NCBI GenBank assembly: GCA_949825045.1 | Contig: OX463835.1 | Span: forward strand, 19,237,201-19,301,200 | DNA: 64,000 bases | Origin: Argyresthia goedartella | Taxonomy: Eukaryota; Arthropoda; Insecta; Lepidoptera; Argyresthiidae | Direction: 5' to 3' | Shown: positions 7,589 to 17,013 of the stretch, piece by piece | Layout of the letters: every line of letters starts with the position of its first letter | Position numbering within the stretch: position 1 is the stretch's first letter | Notes under the pieces: model-generated | The model's input: only the letters and a program-made list of their open reading frames with translations | Told to the model about the DNA's origin: nothing | Databases searched by the model: none | Made by a program: the position numbers and the translations under genes

Positions 7589-8560
7589 TTAACCAATAAT
7601 ACCACTTTCCTGCAACTCGTTTAAAATTGAGATTATTTCACCATCAAGACCGGTATTGCCAGCATCACGAGATGCTACAAGTAATTTTAGTCTTTCAACT
7701 AGTTCATTAGGGTCATCCCAATAAACATAATCAGTATTTTTTTTCAGTCGTTTCATTAAAGGTAATCCAGAACCTTTACTTAAATTTTCAACACTGGTGG
7801 AAATGCTTTTACTATTCTTGAATAGTGGTTTGATGATACTAAGATATCTAAAGCCTTTGTTTGATTTAATTGGTTTCTTTGAATCAAAATCTCTCCGATG
7901 CGCATTAGTGATCAGCAGTAGTTGTTTATAGTTTTCCATATCTCTTGTGGTAATCTGTTTCATATCTGGAGTTTTTTTAAACAACAGTTCTGTCAATCCA
8001 GGTGTTGACACATATTTCTCTCCATTGACTATAATAGATTTATCTTTTAGAATAACTCGACATGATCCTAACATGTGTTTCCCACGAACAATTCTTACAC
8101 CAAAAGGAATGTCTTGATACACATTGGAACCCATTGACCGGGAGATGGAGCTGTCGGGACTTGTATTAGTATCCGTTGCAGTGTTATACGAGATATTAGA
8201 TAAATTTGCATTATTTTTTTCGTTTTCTGATTCACACGAACTGCTTCTAGATTCTGATGTGATTAATGGTTTCGTTGGATTTTCGAAAACGGGTTTTTCT
8301 TGCATTATATCGCTCTCGTTAGAAGATAGGTCATCAGTGCTGTAGTGCTTACGCTTTTTAATTGGATGTGAGGTTTTATCCATAAGATTGTCTGACGCTT
8401 TTTGTTTAGAAATCTGGTTTAAGGAATCAGTTATTGGTTTAAACATCGTTTGTAAAACTAAGTTATTGTTATCACTATATTCTTGAATCTGTTTTATTTT
8501 TCTTCGAACTGCATCAGCAGATTTAATTATCTCTTTTTTTAAAGTCTTTTCAAGCTGCAT
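7589..8560 (-). CDS. Conserved Maverick protein of unknown function (YWDDPNELVERL C-terminus)
   Basis: About 323 aa from the ATG at 8560 (MQLEKTLKKEI); an upstream in-frame GTG at 8578 is less likely. The N-terminus is a charged helix (SADAVRRKIKQIQEY), followed by a serine-rich, acidic, probably disordered segment with a basic patch PIKKRKH. A folded C-terminal half contains FGVRIVRGKHMLGS, TNAHRRDFD and the terminal YWDDPNELVERLKLL ... IISILNEL block. This C-terminal block is common to Maverick-type elements of many animals. The second copy is at 38905-39865. The function is not known to me; a virion core or DNA-binding role is only a guess. Confidence 0.65.
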   Translation of the reverse strand: MQLEKTLKKEIIKSADAVRRKIKQIQEYSDNNNLVLQTMFKPITDSLNQISKQKASDNLMDKTSHPIKKRKHYSTDDLSSNESDIMQEKPVFENPTKPLITSESRSSSCESENEKNNANLSNISYNTATDTNTSPDSSISRSMGSNVYQDIPFGVRIVRGKHMLGSCRVILKDKSIIVNGEKYVSTPGLTELLFKKTPDMKQITTRDMENYKQLLLITNAHRRDFDSKKPIKSNKGFRYLSIIKPLFKNSKSISTSVENLSKGSGLPLMKRLKKNTDYVYWDDPNELVERLKLLVASRDAGNTGLDGEIISILNELQESGIIG

Positions 8561-8653
8561 ATTGTGTCTTATCTCCACAACAACATTAGGGTTAGTGATG
8601 AAATTGTTTATTTTTTAGACATAAATACTATGTGTGGTAATATAGCTTTTATT

Positions 8654-9340
8654 TTACTCAACAATAAATGTATCAAATTTCAACCTATAACAACCATTGT
8701 TTTTTTCACAATCTTTGTTAATAACAAGATAACTATATGGTTCACACCAAATTTTGGAACACATATTTCTAAAATCTTTCCAACTCATGTCTACATTGAC
8801 GTGTTCATCATAAACATGCTTCATATTTATCTCATCCTGCTTGAATAGTACAATAAGATTAGCATTATCACGAATAAGTTGTTTGGGTACTTTACTATAA
8901 GTTTGATTGAGATAAAAAGAATCTATATTTTTATGTCTTCCCATAGCAAAGTAGTCCCTAATACTGGTTTGATTTTCACATGCAACGTCATCAAATATCA
9001 TGATTGAATTAGGGAGAGCCTCTTCTGGCTTCAGTACGTCTTCTTTTTCATGGTATTTTGCGAATCCGATAGATGGAACTAAACTCAATACATGTTGTAA
9101 ATATAAATATTTAGGTTGAAATAAGGTTTTGCAGTAAATGTAGACATTTTTAAAGCGGAGTCCTTTTTCATGTAGTAAAAGACCTATCATCAAATTTGTT
9201 TTACCACAGTTTGATGGACCACAAATAATACAACGAATAGAGTTTGGTAGAAGAGAGCCATGACGTCTTCCTTGTTTTATATTTTTAAAACAATATTTAT
9301 CAAATTCTAGGGAATGCTTTTGTTTAACAAACCTCATCAT
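8654..9340 (-). CDS. FtsK/HerA (A32-like) genome-packaging ATPase
   Basis: About 229 aa. I place the start at ATG 9340 (MMRFVKQKHS); the frame is open upstream only through a TTG. Walker A is GPSNCGKTN, and Walker B is the hydrophobic run ending IMIFDDV. An arginine-containing motif FAMGRHKN and sensor-like FYLNQTY follow. This is the Maverick/adintovirus packaging ATPase that pumps DNA into the capsid. It is the outermost gene on the right of the element. The homologue at 46806-47410 is mutated. Confidence 0.85.
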   Translation of the reverse strand: MMRFVKQKHSLEFDKYCFKNIKQGRRHGSLLPNSIRCIICGPSNCGKTNLMIGLLLHEKGLRFKNVYIYCKTLFQPKYLYLQHVLSLVPSIGFAKYHEKEDVLKPEEALPNSIMIFDDVACENQTSIRDYFAMGRHKNIDSFYLNQTYSKVPKQLIRDNANLIVLFKQDEINMKHVYDEHVNVDMSWKDFRNMCSKIWCEPYSYLVINKDCEKNNGCYRLKFDTFIVE

Positions 9341-9559
9341 GAATATAAGTGAAAGGTTCAAACTCTACCAGTGTTTGGAATACAATGACATTGTTAGCTA
9401 TTTATCAATTAATTTAAAGTATCCAAAATGTATTTTGAATTCAATATTTTTTAATGATTATTATATATTTCAGTAGGTTTTCTCTGGTCATCTAAACAAA
9501 TGGTAGTAACGGTAACTGTACTAAAGTTTACTGGCGTTATACGTGTAGTGAAGTGGAAC

Positions 9560-9829
9560 GATTTGTTCGTTTTCAAAACACACGAAGCCTTTCTCTCTTC
9601 ACGTCTTTCAACCCAGATCAATGCATATACCCTTTCCATGCATTACAGTTCAATTTAAACACGTTCAAGCCTGAAGCGGCAACGCAAAGCGTTGCGCGAC
9701 GCGGAGCGGAGCAGAGCAGGCTTGAACGTGTTTAAATTGAACTGTAATGCATGGAAAGGGTATATGCATTGATCTGGGTTGAATGACGTGAAGAGAGAAA
9801 GGCTTCGTGTGTTTTGAAAGGAACAAATC
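9560..9829. repeat. Near-perfect foldback (270 bp) with GC-rich loop
   Basis: The left arm 9560-9673 pairs with the right arm 9717-9829 over about 113 bp, with one mismatch and one one-base gap noted. The loop of 43 bp contains a second small palindrome (CAACGCAAAGCGTTG). It lies between the Maverick ATPase and the first hAT exon. It could be a foldback MITE or a recent local inverted duplication. Arm near-identity means it is young. No coding sequence is supported. Confidence 0.8.
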
Positions 9830-11545
9830 TTCCCTACTCATACTGTTTGAATGAAAATTATATTTTGCAGGTCTGATATTCAAAGGCACGCACTAACTGC
9901 AAAACATCAGGCTAAAATTAGAGCTTGCGCCCCAGGCGCCCAAAAAAGCGTCGTAGACATGTTTAGTAAAAAAACTACTCCTTTGGAGGACAAATTAAAA
10001 CATGCAGAAATAAAACTTGGAGGTTACTTTGCAGCCCATGACGAACCCTTTTCACGCATGGATCATCTTGTCGAGGTGTTAAAAGATATGTTTCCGGACT
10101 CAGATATAGCAAAATCTCTGGCTATGAAACGCACCAAAATAAAAGGCGTAATAATCAACGTTATTGGTGACGATGAAAAAGCGGTACTTACGGAAACATT
10201 ACGAAAAACAAAGTTTTCAATTTTAACTGATGAGTCAACAGATATTGCTTGTGTAAAGACAGCATGTATAATGGTACGGTTTTATGACGAATTCCAAGGG
10301 AGAATTGTAAGTCGTTTTTGGGAGCTGGAACAAGTTTTTAGTAAAAATGATCCGGCGGGCGCTGAAGTAGGTGCAACTGCTGCCCGACTTTATGAAGCAA
10401 TGATTACCACCTTCAAAAAACAACATTCCAATAGATAACATTATTGGTTTTGGATCCGATGGGTGCAATGTTATGATGGGAAATACAAATTCGGTTAAGA
10501 CCCGTATGATGGAGTTATGTCCTGGAATTCGCATTATGAAATGCATATGCCACTCCTTACACTTATGCGCAAGCGAAGCATGTAAAGGACTGCCGAGAAC
10601 TTGTGAAGACTTGGCAAGAAATTGTTACAATTTTTTGAAAAATTCTGCCAAACGACAGGCACAGTTTGCACAATTCCAAAAGTTTTTTCAGTTGGATGTG
10701 CTCAAATTGTTGCATCCAAGTCGGACAAGATGGCTTTCACTTACTTCAGTCATAGACCGCATGCTGGAAATGTGGGAACCACTGAAGTTATTTTTCGCTG
10801 ACAAATGTCTTACGGAGCGTCTGAAAATATCTGAAGATATTCATCGTGCTTTGTGTGACCCATTCGTGAAAGGATACTATTTGTTTTTACAATGGGTACT
10901 TCCAAAATTTACTCGGTTGAATGAATACTTCCAGTCTGAAAAAACTGTTGTAACAGTTGTACACGAAAGGATGGCGACTACATACACTTGAGTTTTTAAT
11001 GATGTATATGAAAAGTGATTATGTCTACCAGACTCCGATATCAGAAATCCAGCCGGATGATAGCAGCAAGTTCCTAGACATGAATCAGATTTACTTAGGA
11101 GTAGCCACTATGAGACAAATATCTACACCCGACGCAATGCAGAGAAGCGATATCATAGCCGATTTTCGGATGAAATGCCAAAAATTTCTCATTACATCCT
11201 GTCTTCAAATTAAAGCGAGGTTACACATATCCTGTTTTGTTTCTTTACTATATTTTTATTTAAAAAGAACACGTTCCACAATTCAAGTTTTTTTTTCAGA
11301 TATGATTTCGGGGATCCTGTCAAACTCAAACTCAAACTCAAAAGTACTTTATTACTGTAGATATTTACATATTCTTAGCAAACGTCATTTTTTGCCTCTT
11401 CTCTACATTGGACCACTGTGGGAGAAGAAGGGCGTAGAAACTCACACAGATTGATTTTTAGATCTCTTTTAAAAATAGGTTGTGCTTAACTAATACAATT
11501 ATGATTTATTTTTATTTAATAAGCTGGAATAAATAATTACAAAAT

Positions 11546-12090
11546 TGTTCAGGCTTCTCAGCACCTAATGACCTCGTAGGGGCCCATCAGCTACGAGGTA
11601 GCGTAACGATCAGTTGCCAAGAAGTGTGAACGTCGGCGATTCACCGAGCTGAAGTAATTGGGGTCGATCTAACCTGGTCTGTGCTTCGGTCCCGTCAACC
11701 TCCTGTCTCTCTGCAAGGCCCGGGTGCACCCTAGGCTCTTCTTGGTAGACAGGTTCTTCAGCCAACCTCCTATGACTGGCGGGCCAGCTTCAATGAGCAC
11801 AGTGTTCCAACACAGGTTATGTTACGTGGTAAAAACCAATCGGCCACGTAAATGCGAACTTTATCTGGTTCGGGGAACCACAACACACTCAGCTATATAG
11901 ACAATCCTGAGGGAAACCCGAATACATTCCAGATGGCTTGCGATTTAATTTCAATACCCTAACCAAAACGCGTTTACATTGCGAGGGCTTTCGTCTGTCA
12001 GTTGTCAAAAAACTGCTAGGTTGGCAGCAACGTCAAATTCAAAATGGCCGTTCAGAAACCATCGATCGAATATCGATTTGGAATCGAACA
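11546..12090 (-). repeat. BEL 3' LTR (left copy)
   Basis: 545 bp, same length as the right copy. Differences include TT/CT near 11555, G/T near 11573, a 4-base cluster near 11765-11772, and G/A near 12019. Preceded by the AAAAT duplication. Confidence 0.93.
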
Positions 12091-12122
12091 ATCACCCGCC
12101 CGGACAGGCACCCACCTGTCCC

Positions 12123-14168
12123 CTAATCTACGGGCAGCCGAGACAACGTTGCTACCGCTCGTTTTAGAACCGAGCCTCCTACTAGAACCTCTGCAGACCG
12201 GGGGGTCCCGTCCTTGCCAGGGAACAAGTTAACAATGCGCCCCCTGCGCCAACGTAGTGGCGGTAGGTTAGCATCCTTAACCAGAACGAGGTCACCAACA
12301 CTAGGGGGGCTGGTTTTGTCAGTCCACTTAAGGCGCTGTTGTAAGATATGCAGATACTCGAGCGACCAACGCTTCCAGAAATTCTGAGTAAACTGCTGCA
12401 ACATCTGATACCTTGACAACCGATACAATTTCACTCCCTCGAAGGGGTGCTCGGGCAACGCGTTAAGTGGCTGTCCTATCAAGAAATGGCCTGGGGTCAG
12501 AGCCTCCAGGTCATTTGGATCCGAGCTGAGCGGACACAACGGTCGCGAATTGAGAACGGCCTCGATCTTACAAAACAATGTCGCGAGCTCCTCAAAAGTC
12601 AGCGCGGTCTGACCTACTATACGCCCCAAGTGCGTCTTAGCTGACTTAACTACGGCCTCAAAAATCCCACCCCAGTGGGGGCAAATCGGTGGGCTGAAGG
12701 TCCACTGTATACCCCGACGGGAGAGGGCCGTTCCAATATCCACTTTATTTACATTCAAAAAGTTGACTATCTCTCGTAAGTATCGTTCCGCACCGATGTA
12801 GTTAGTGCCGTTATCAGAGCGGATCAAAGTTGGAAGTCCCCTTCGAGAAACAAACCTATCCAAACAAGCAATGAAAGCTTCTGTCGAGAGATCAGCAACG
12901 AGCTCGAGATGTACCGCCTTGGTGGATAAACAAACAAACACACATAGGTACGCCTTGTATTGCCTAGCGGTACGCAATCGTGAACTCTTCACCATAAACG
13001 GTCCTGCAAAATCCGTACCAACACCTGAAAACGGTCTGACCTCATTCACACGATCAGGGGGCAAGTCCCCCATGAGAGGTTGCATCGTGGCAGCCTTAAG
13101 TCGATAACAAGGCATGCACCGAAACACGATGTTCCGTATGACACGGCAGGCAGATAAGATCCAAAACTCCCGCTGGAGCGTGGCCAACAACGCGTTACAG
13201 CCGGCATGCGCGTTTTTAATATGACGATCAGTCACCAGCAATTCAACTAACTGTCCCCCCTTGGGGAGCAGAAGTGGGTGAAGAGCCGAATACGACAGAT
13301 TCGCATTGCGCAATCTCCCTCCTACCCGAAGTAACCCGGTCGAATCAACAAAGGGGTTGAGACGCGCGACGGCTCCCTTCATCCTACGCTCCATCGACAT
13401 CAATCTCGTCTCAGCCATCTTCCTAGATTCTCCTAGTGGCGGTCGATCGGCCCTGAAAGGCAGTCGAGTTACAAAACGACCAGAACGAAGGCGACCAGTA
13501 CTATTCTGGTAAAACAACTCGCACTCTTCTTCGTCTGCGTCGACTCGACGAACGGTGGGAGGTTCCTCTATCTCCCAGAAACGTTGGATAGCGTCTGACA
13601 ACGCTGAGCCAATAAGTATGCCATCTGACTCGGCAGGCCTAACCATTGGCAATGCCGGACCCATGATCACGTGACCAAACTTAGTATCCACAGCAATCAA
13701 CCCGTCCGGCTGAAGAACTCGCCGATCCGACAACAGAAACCTACCCAGAACGTCTGCTCCCAGTAGCAGGTCGACCGGGGCTGGAGTGTCAAAATCGGGA
13801 TCCGCCAACTTGAGTCCTGATGTCAGGAATCGAACGGCCGGATTCAACTTCACCAAGGGGTGTCTGCCCATGACATGCGTCATTACTAAAGCTTGCAAGG
13901 ATGTTTTTGTCAAAATGTCATAACGTGGAGAGAACGTGATCACCGATTGACCAACTACATTCGTAACCGTAACATTCCCCACGCCCCGTATTGATTTATT
14001 ATACCTATTTACCTTGAGGCCCAACCATTTTGCTAAATCATTCGATACAATGCAGCCCTGAGCTCCAGAATCTAATAGGGCGCGAACGTATGTTGGGTTG
14101 CCCGCCAAATCCCAAACAAGCACAGAGGCGATCGGTAACACCACCGTCTCCGGTTGGGGGGCAACCAA
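12123..14168 (-). CDS. BEL/Pao pol: aspartic protease and integrase with RT/RNase H deleted in frame
   Basis: A 681-residue frame following gag after one UAG. The aspartic protease carries LLDSGAQGC; GADVLGRF follows. A linker with LGESRKMAETRL, which in intact BEL elements precedes the RT, is followed within a few residues by ARLNPFVDSTGLLRVGGRL, which normally comes after RNase H, just before the integrase. Roughly 700 residues are therefore missing without breaking the frame. The integrase keeps its zinc motif (H and H near NAHAG, CMPCY), D in GTDFAGP, D in RSDNGTNY and E in IFEAVVK. It could not reverse transcribe itself and would need help from an intact relative. Confidence 0.85.
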   Translation of the reverse strand: MVAPQPETVVLPIASVLVWDLAGNPTYVRALLDSGAQGCIVSNDLAKWLGLKVNRYNKSIRGVGNVTVTNVVGQSVITFSPRYDILTKTSLQALVMTHVMGRHPLVKLNPAVRFLTSGLKLADPDFDTPAPVDLLLGADVLGRFLLSDRRVLQPDGLIAVDTKFGHVIMGPALPMVRPAESDGILIGSALSDAIQRFWEIEEPPTVRRVDADEEECELFYQNSTGRLRSGRFVTRLPFRADRPPLGESRKMAETRLMSMERRMKGAVARLNPFVDSTGLLRVGGRLRNANLSYSALHPLLLPKGGQLVELLVTDRHIKNAHAGCNALLATLQREFWILSACRVIRNIVFRCMPCYRLKAATMQPLMGDLPPDRVNEVRPFSGVGTDFAGPFMVKSSRLRTARQYKAYLCVFVCLSTKAVHLELVADLSTEAFIACLDRFVSRRGLPTLIRSDNGTNYIGAERYLREIVNFLNVNKVDIGTALSRRGIQWTFSPPICPHWGGIFEAVVKSAKTHLGRIVGQTALTFEELATLFCKIEAVLNSRPLCPLSSDPNDLEALTPGHFLIGQPLNALPEHPFEGVKLYRLSRYQMLQQFTQNFWKRWSLEYLHILQQRLKWTDKTSPPSVGDLVLVKDANLPPLRWRRGRIVNLFPGKDGTPRSAEVLVGGSVLKRAVATLSRLPVD

Positions 14169-14186
14169 TGGTTGGGCCGCAAATTC

Positions 14187-15902
14187 CTAGCGAGGACCCC
14201 CGGGGCCCCACTGTGCCTGTAACCGATCAGGTATGCAGCTATACGCCAGAGGGTCCCATTGTACAAATGGCCCACGCGCCGGTTCCATTCCCAACCTACG
14301 ATTCCCCGTAAAGGGGGGTGGGCGTGAATTCAACCGTGGCCGCTCCATGAGCGGGGGGGACATCACATGTGACCGACGAGGACGAGGCGACGAGCGGGGC
14401 GACAACTGAGGCGGCGTCCGAACCGCACCCGCATAGCTCGAAGGTGTCCCATGCCACCCGCCCGTTACGGCCTGCTCAACACACCCAATGTCCCACTGGG
14501 TCGGATGCTGAGTCGCAACCGAAAACTCAGGGCCCCCCATGTAATGGTCCTGAGTGCGGCCCTGCACCCTGGTACTGCCCTGTGCACGTGGGGACGTTGG
14601 CCCCTGAGTTGCGCTCCGAGTCGCAAACGAATTCTCAGGGCCCCATGCCGTGTCACCCTGGATACGGCCCTGTGGAGGCTGTTGGCCGGACCGGTTCATG
14701 CACAACAGATTGTTGTGGGCCCCACCACAATATCCGCACATTTTTGTGCCCGTGCAGTCCCTAGTCATGTGTGGCCCGAGGCACAGGAAACACCAGCTCC
14801 GCTGCTTGGCCATCCGGCGCCGTCCCTGAACCCTAAGTTCCCCGAACTTATTGCAATTGGCCACAGCATGGCCAATCTGCCTACAACATGGGCAGGTCTC
14901 ACCATGTGGGGTCAATTCACTCACAGTCCCATACGACTGCCGGTTGGTGCGGTCCTTCTTCGTCGGAGGGCCCCTACTCACAGCGCTCCCGGCAGCTCTC
15001 TGTGGCTCCGAAGGATGGGTGACCGTCAACCCCAAATTCTCTGCCCGTCGAGCCTCCTCTTCCAAGAATCCGACCAAGTCGGAGAAGGCGGGCAGGTCCT
15101 CGGCCGACCTCCCGTGAGACTGTTCGAAACGAGTCTGCACGTCAGCGGGTAGGCGGGAAAGTACAATGTACAACAGTAGGTACGACCATTCACCAACCGG
15201 AAGTCCAAGATTCTCTAGAGCCTTGGTGACGGACAACAATGGGTTCAAAACCTCCGTCTGTATGGCCCCGACCTTGTTCACAACCGGGATACTAAACAAA
15301 CGGTTCAGTTGGGCATCGGCCAACCTCCGTTTGTTATGGTAACGTCTGACCAACAATTGTCTGGCCGTTTCATAGTTACCCTCCGTAACTGTCAAATGAG
15401 CGACCAGCTCCCTAGGCTCACCCCTCAATGCTGCCACCAGCTGAGCCATCTTGACAGACTTGGTAATGTCCGATCGCATGTGCACCAAACTGTCGAACAG
15501 ATTGATGAAGCTCATCCATTCACCGGACACTCCGTCAAAAGTAGGCATAGTTATGGCAGGTAACCTGGACCCCGAACCCTGAAGCGGCAGAGGTGCTTCA
15601 ATGTCACCACCATGGCTGGACTCGCGCTGTCTACGTATGTCCGCAGCCTTCTGCGTATTAGCAGCTGCCATCTCCATACATTGGTCGACATCCCCTATCA
15701 ACCGTGACAGCCTGTCAGGTGCGCAGCCATCAACTGATTCCGCCTGCGCGGACAATTCGAGCACCCTATTGTAACGTTCCTTAACGTCCATAGACCGCTC
15801 CAATACCACATCATGCCTATCTAAACGGTCTATCAGACCGTGTGCGGAGGAAAACCATCTGAGTTCCTTAGAAACACCCTTCTGGATTTCAGATAACGAC
15901 AT
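14187..15902 (-). CDS. BEL/Pao gag with zinc knuckles
   Basis: 571 aa, intact. The N-terminal half has the DUF1759-type capsid pattern of BEL gags (ALPLQG region, ITMPTFDGV, WMSFINLFDSLVH). A Cys/His cluster at about residues 335-400 includes CFLCLGPHMTRDC and CGYCGGAHNNLLC. The C-terminus is Pro/Gly/Arg-rich. It ends with UAG, and pol continues in the same frame six codons before its first counted residue, so gag and pol differ by a single in-frame stop. Confidence 0.85.
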   Translation of the reverse strand: MSLSEIQKGVSKELRWFSSAHGLIDRLDRHDVVLERSMDVKERYNRVLELSAQAESVDGCAPDRLSRLIGDVDQCMEMAAANTQKAADIRRQRESSHGGDIEAPLPLQGSGSRLPAITMPTFDGVSGEWMSFINLFDSLVHMRSDITKSVKMAQLVAALRGEPRELVAHLTVTEGNYETARQLLVRRYHNKRRLADAQLNRLFSIPVVNKVGAIQTEVLNPLLSVTKALENLGLPVGEWSYLLLYIVLSRLPADVQTRFEQSHGRSAEDLPAFSDLVGFLEEEARRAENLGLTVTHPSEPQRAAGSAVSRGPPTKKDRTNRQSYGTVSELTPHGETCPCCRQIGHAVANCNKFGELRVQGRRRMAKQRSWCFLCLGPHMTRDCTGTKMCGYCGGAHNNLLCMNRSGQQPPQGRIQGDTAWGPENSFATRSATQGPTSPRAQGSTRVQGRTQDHYMGGPEFSVATQHPTQWDIGCVEQAVTGGWHGTPSSYAGAVRTPPQLSPRSSPRPRRSHVMSPPLMERPRLNSRPPPFTGNRRLGMEPARGPFVQWDPLAYSCIPDRLQAQWGPGGPR

Positions 15903-16433
15903 GATCGGAACGATACTTACTCACAATTTGCAGTAACTCAATTTTATTGGACCCTACAGTCTACAACCCAAACGAGGGAACCCTAAACCACAACTTAAAC
16001 AATGTTGTTTTCTTTAAACAATAGGAACCGAGTTTTATATCTATATAAATTCTGTAAATACAATTTAGTTTCCCTTTATCATTATAACACACACAGATAG
16101 TCAATATTAGTTCAAGTTATAAATTGCTATAAACTGAAAACAATGTAATAGCCTGCTATCAATAGATGTAACTACCTATGTTAACCAAACATTCATTCAA
16201 TAGCACTACTAGACCACTAATAGATTGACTAACTGGTAATTCAATTCAATATCTGTCTATCTACTACCAGCAATAGACCTATAGCTTACAATACTACCAA
16301 TCTATGTGGATATAGGAACACAACCAAGTTACCTAATAACCGCCTATACCTACAGATTGATAGTCCCAAATCGTGCCTTCCTGGAGCCCTTGACGGCTGA
16401 AAATCTCAGGAAGCCACGCTCTAGCTACCAAAC

Positions 16434-16978
16434 TGTTCAGGCTCCTCAGCACCTAATGACCTCGTAGTGGCCCATCAGCTACGAGGTAGCGTAACGATCA
16501 GTTGCCAAGAAGTGTGAACGTCGGCGATTCACCGAGCTGAAGTAATTGGGGTCGATCTAACCTGGTCTGTGCTTCGGTCCCGTCAACCTCCTGTCTCTCT
16601 GCAAGGCCCGGGTGCACCCTAGGCTCTTCTTGGTAGACAGGTTCTTCAGCCAACCAGGTACGACTGGCGGGCCAGCTTCGATGAGCACAGTGTTCCAACA
16701 CAGGTTATGTTACGTGGTAAAAACCAATCGGCCACGTAAATGCGAACTTTATCTGGTTCGGGGAACCACAACACACTCAGCTATATAGACAATCCTGAGG
16801 GAAACCCGAATACATTCCAGATGGCTTGCGATTTAATTTCAATACCCTAACCAAAACGCGTTTACATTGCGAGGGCTTTCGTCTGTCAGTTGTCAAAAAA
16901 CTGCTAGATTGGCAGCAACGTCAAATTCAAAATGGCCGTTCAGAAACCATCGATCGAATATCGATTTGGAATCGAACA
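16434..16978 (-). repeat. BEL 5' LTR (right copy)
   Basis: 545 bp, matched to the left LTR at about 98.5% by eye. It is followed by the AAAAT duplication at 16979-16983 and then by LINE1 3'UTR. Confidence 0.93.
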
Positions 16979-17013
16979 AAAATTATTAACAGCAAGGTCT
17001 GTGTTGAGCCAGA

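Larger units (their letters stand above)
1..9450. mobile_element. Maverick/Polinton (adintovirus-like) element 1, 5' end outside window
   Basis: The stretch carries the expected Maverick set: protein-primed PolB, retroviral-type integrase, adenain-like protease, FtsK/A32-type ATPase and jelly-roll-type capsid candidates. PolB and a small ORF run on +; all other genes run on - and converge on them near 2.3-2.5 kb. Every gene inside the window is open, unlike the second copy at 26.2-47.4 kb. The right terminus is not resolved: after the ATPase start (9340) I find no terminal inverted repeat matched to a visible left end, because the left end lies outside the window. The end at 9450 is approximate. 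Confidence 0.88.
11546..16978 (-). mobile_element. BEL/Pao LTR retrotransposon lacking reverse transcriptase
   Basis: The LTRs are 11546-12090 and 16434-16978, 545 bp each, beginning TGTTC and ending AACA, differing at about 8 sites (roughly 98.5% identical). The 5-bp target duplication AAAAT flanks both sides (11541-11545 and 16979-16983). The element lies in the 3'UTR of LINE1. Inside on - are gag and a pol missing the RT/RNase H region. Just inside the 5' LTR (16433 downwards on -) the sequence begins TGGTAGCTAGAGCG, a possible primer-binding site. 15903-16433 is AT-rich leader without a supported ORF. Confidence 0.93.

Noticed and set aside
9851..9868. ATG at 9851 as the hAT start
   Set aside because: It lies upstream of a splice-acceptor-like TTTTGCAG; the protein begins mid-way through a BED-type finger, so this is probably not a true start.
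14369..15152. Forward-strand frames of 130-230 codons across the BEL gag
   Set aside because: They are antisense shadows of the GC-rich gag; no domain is recognisable.
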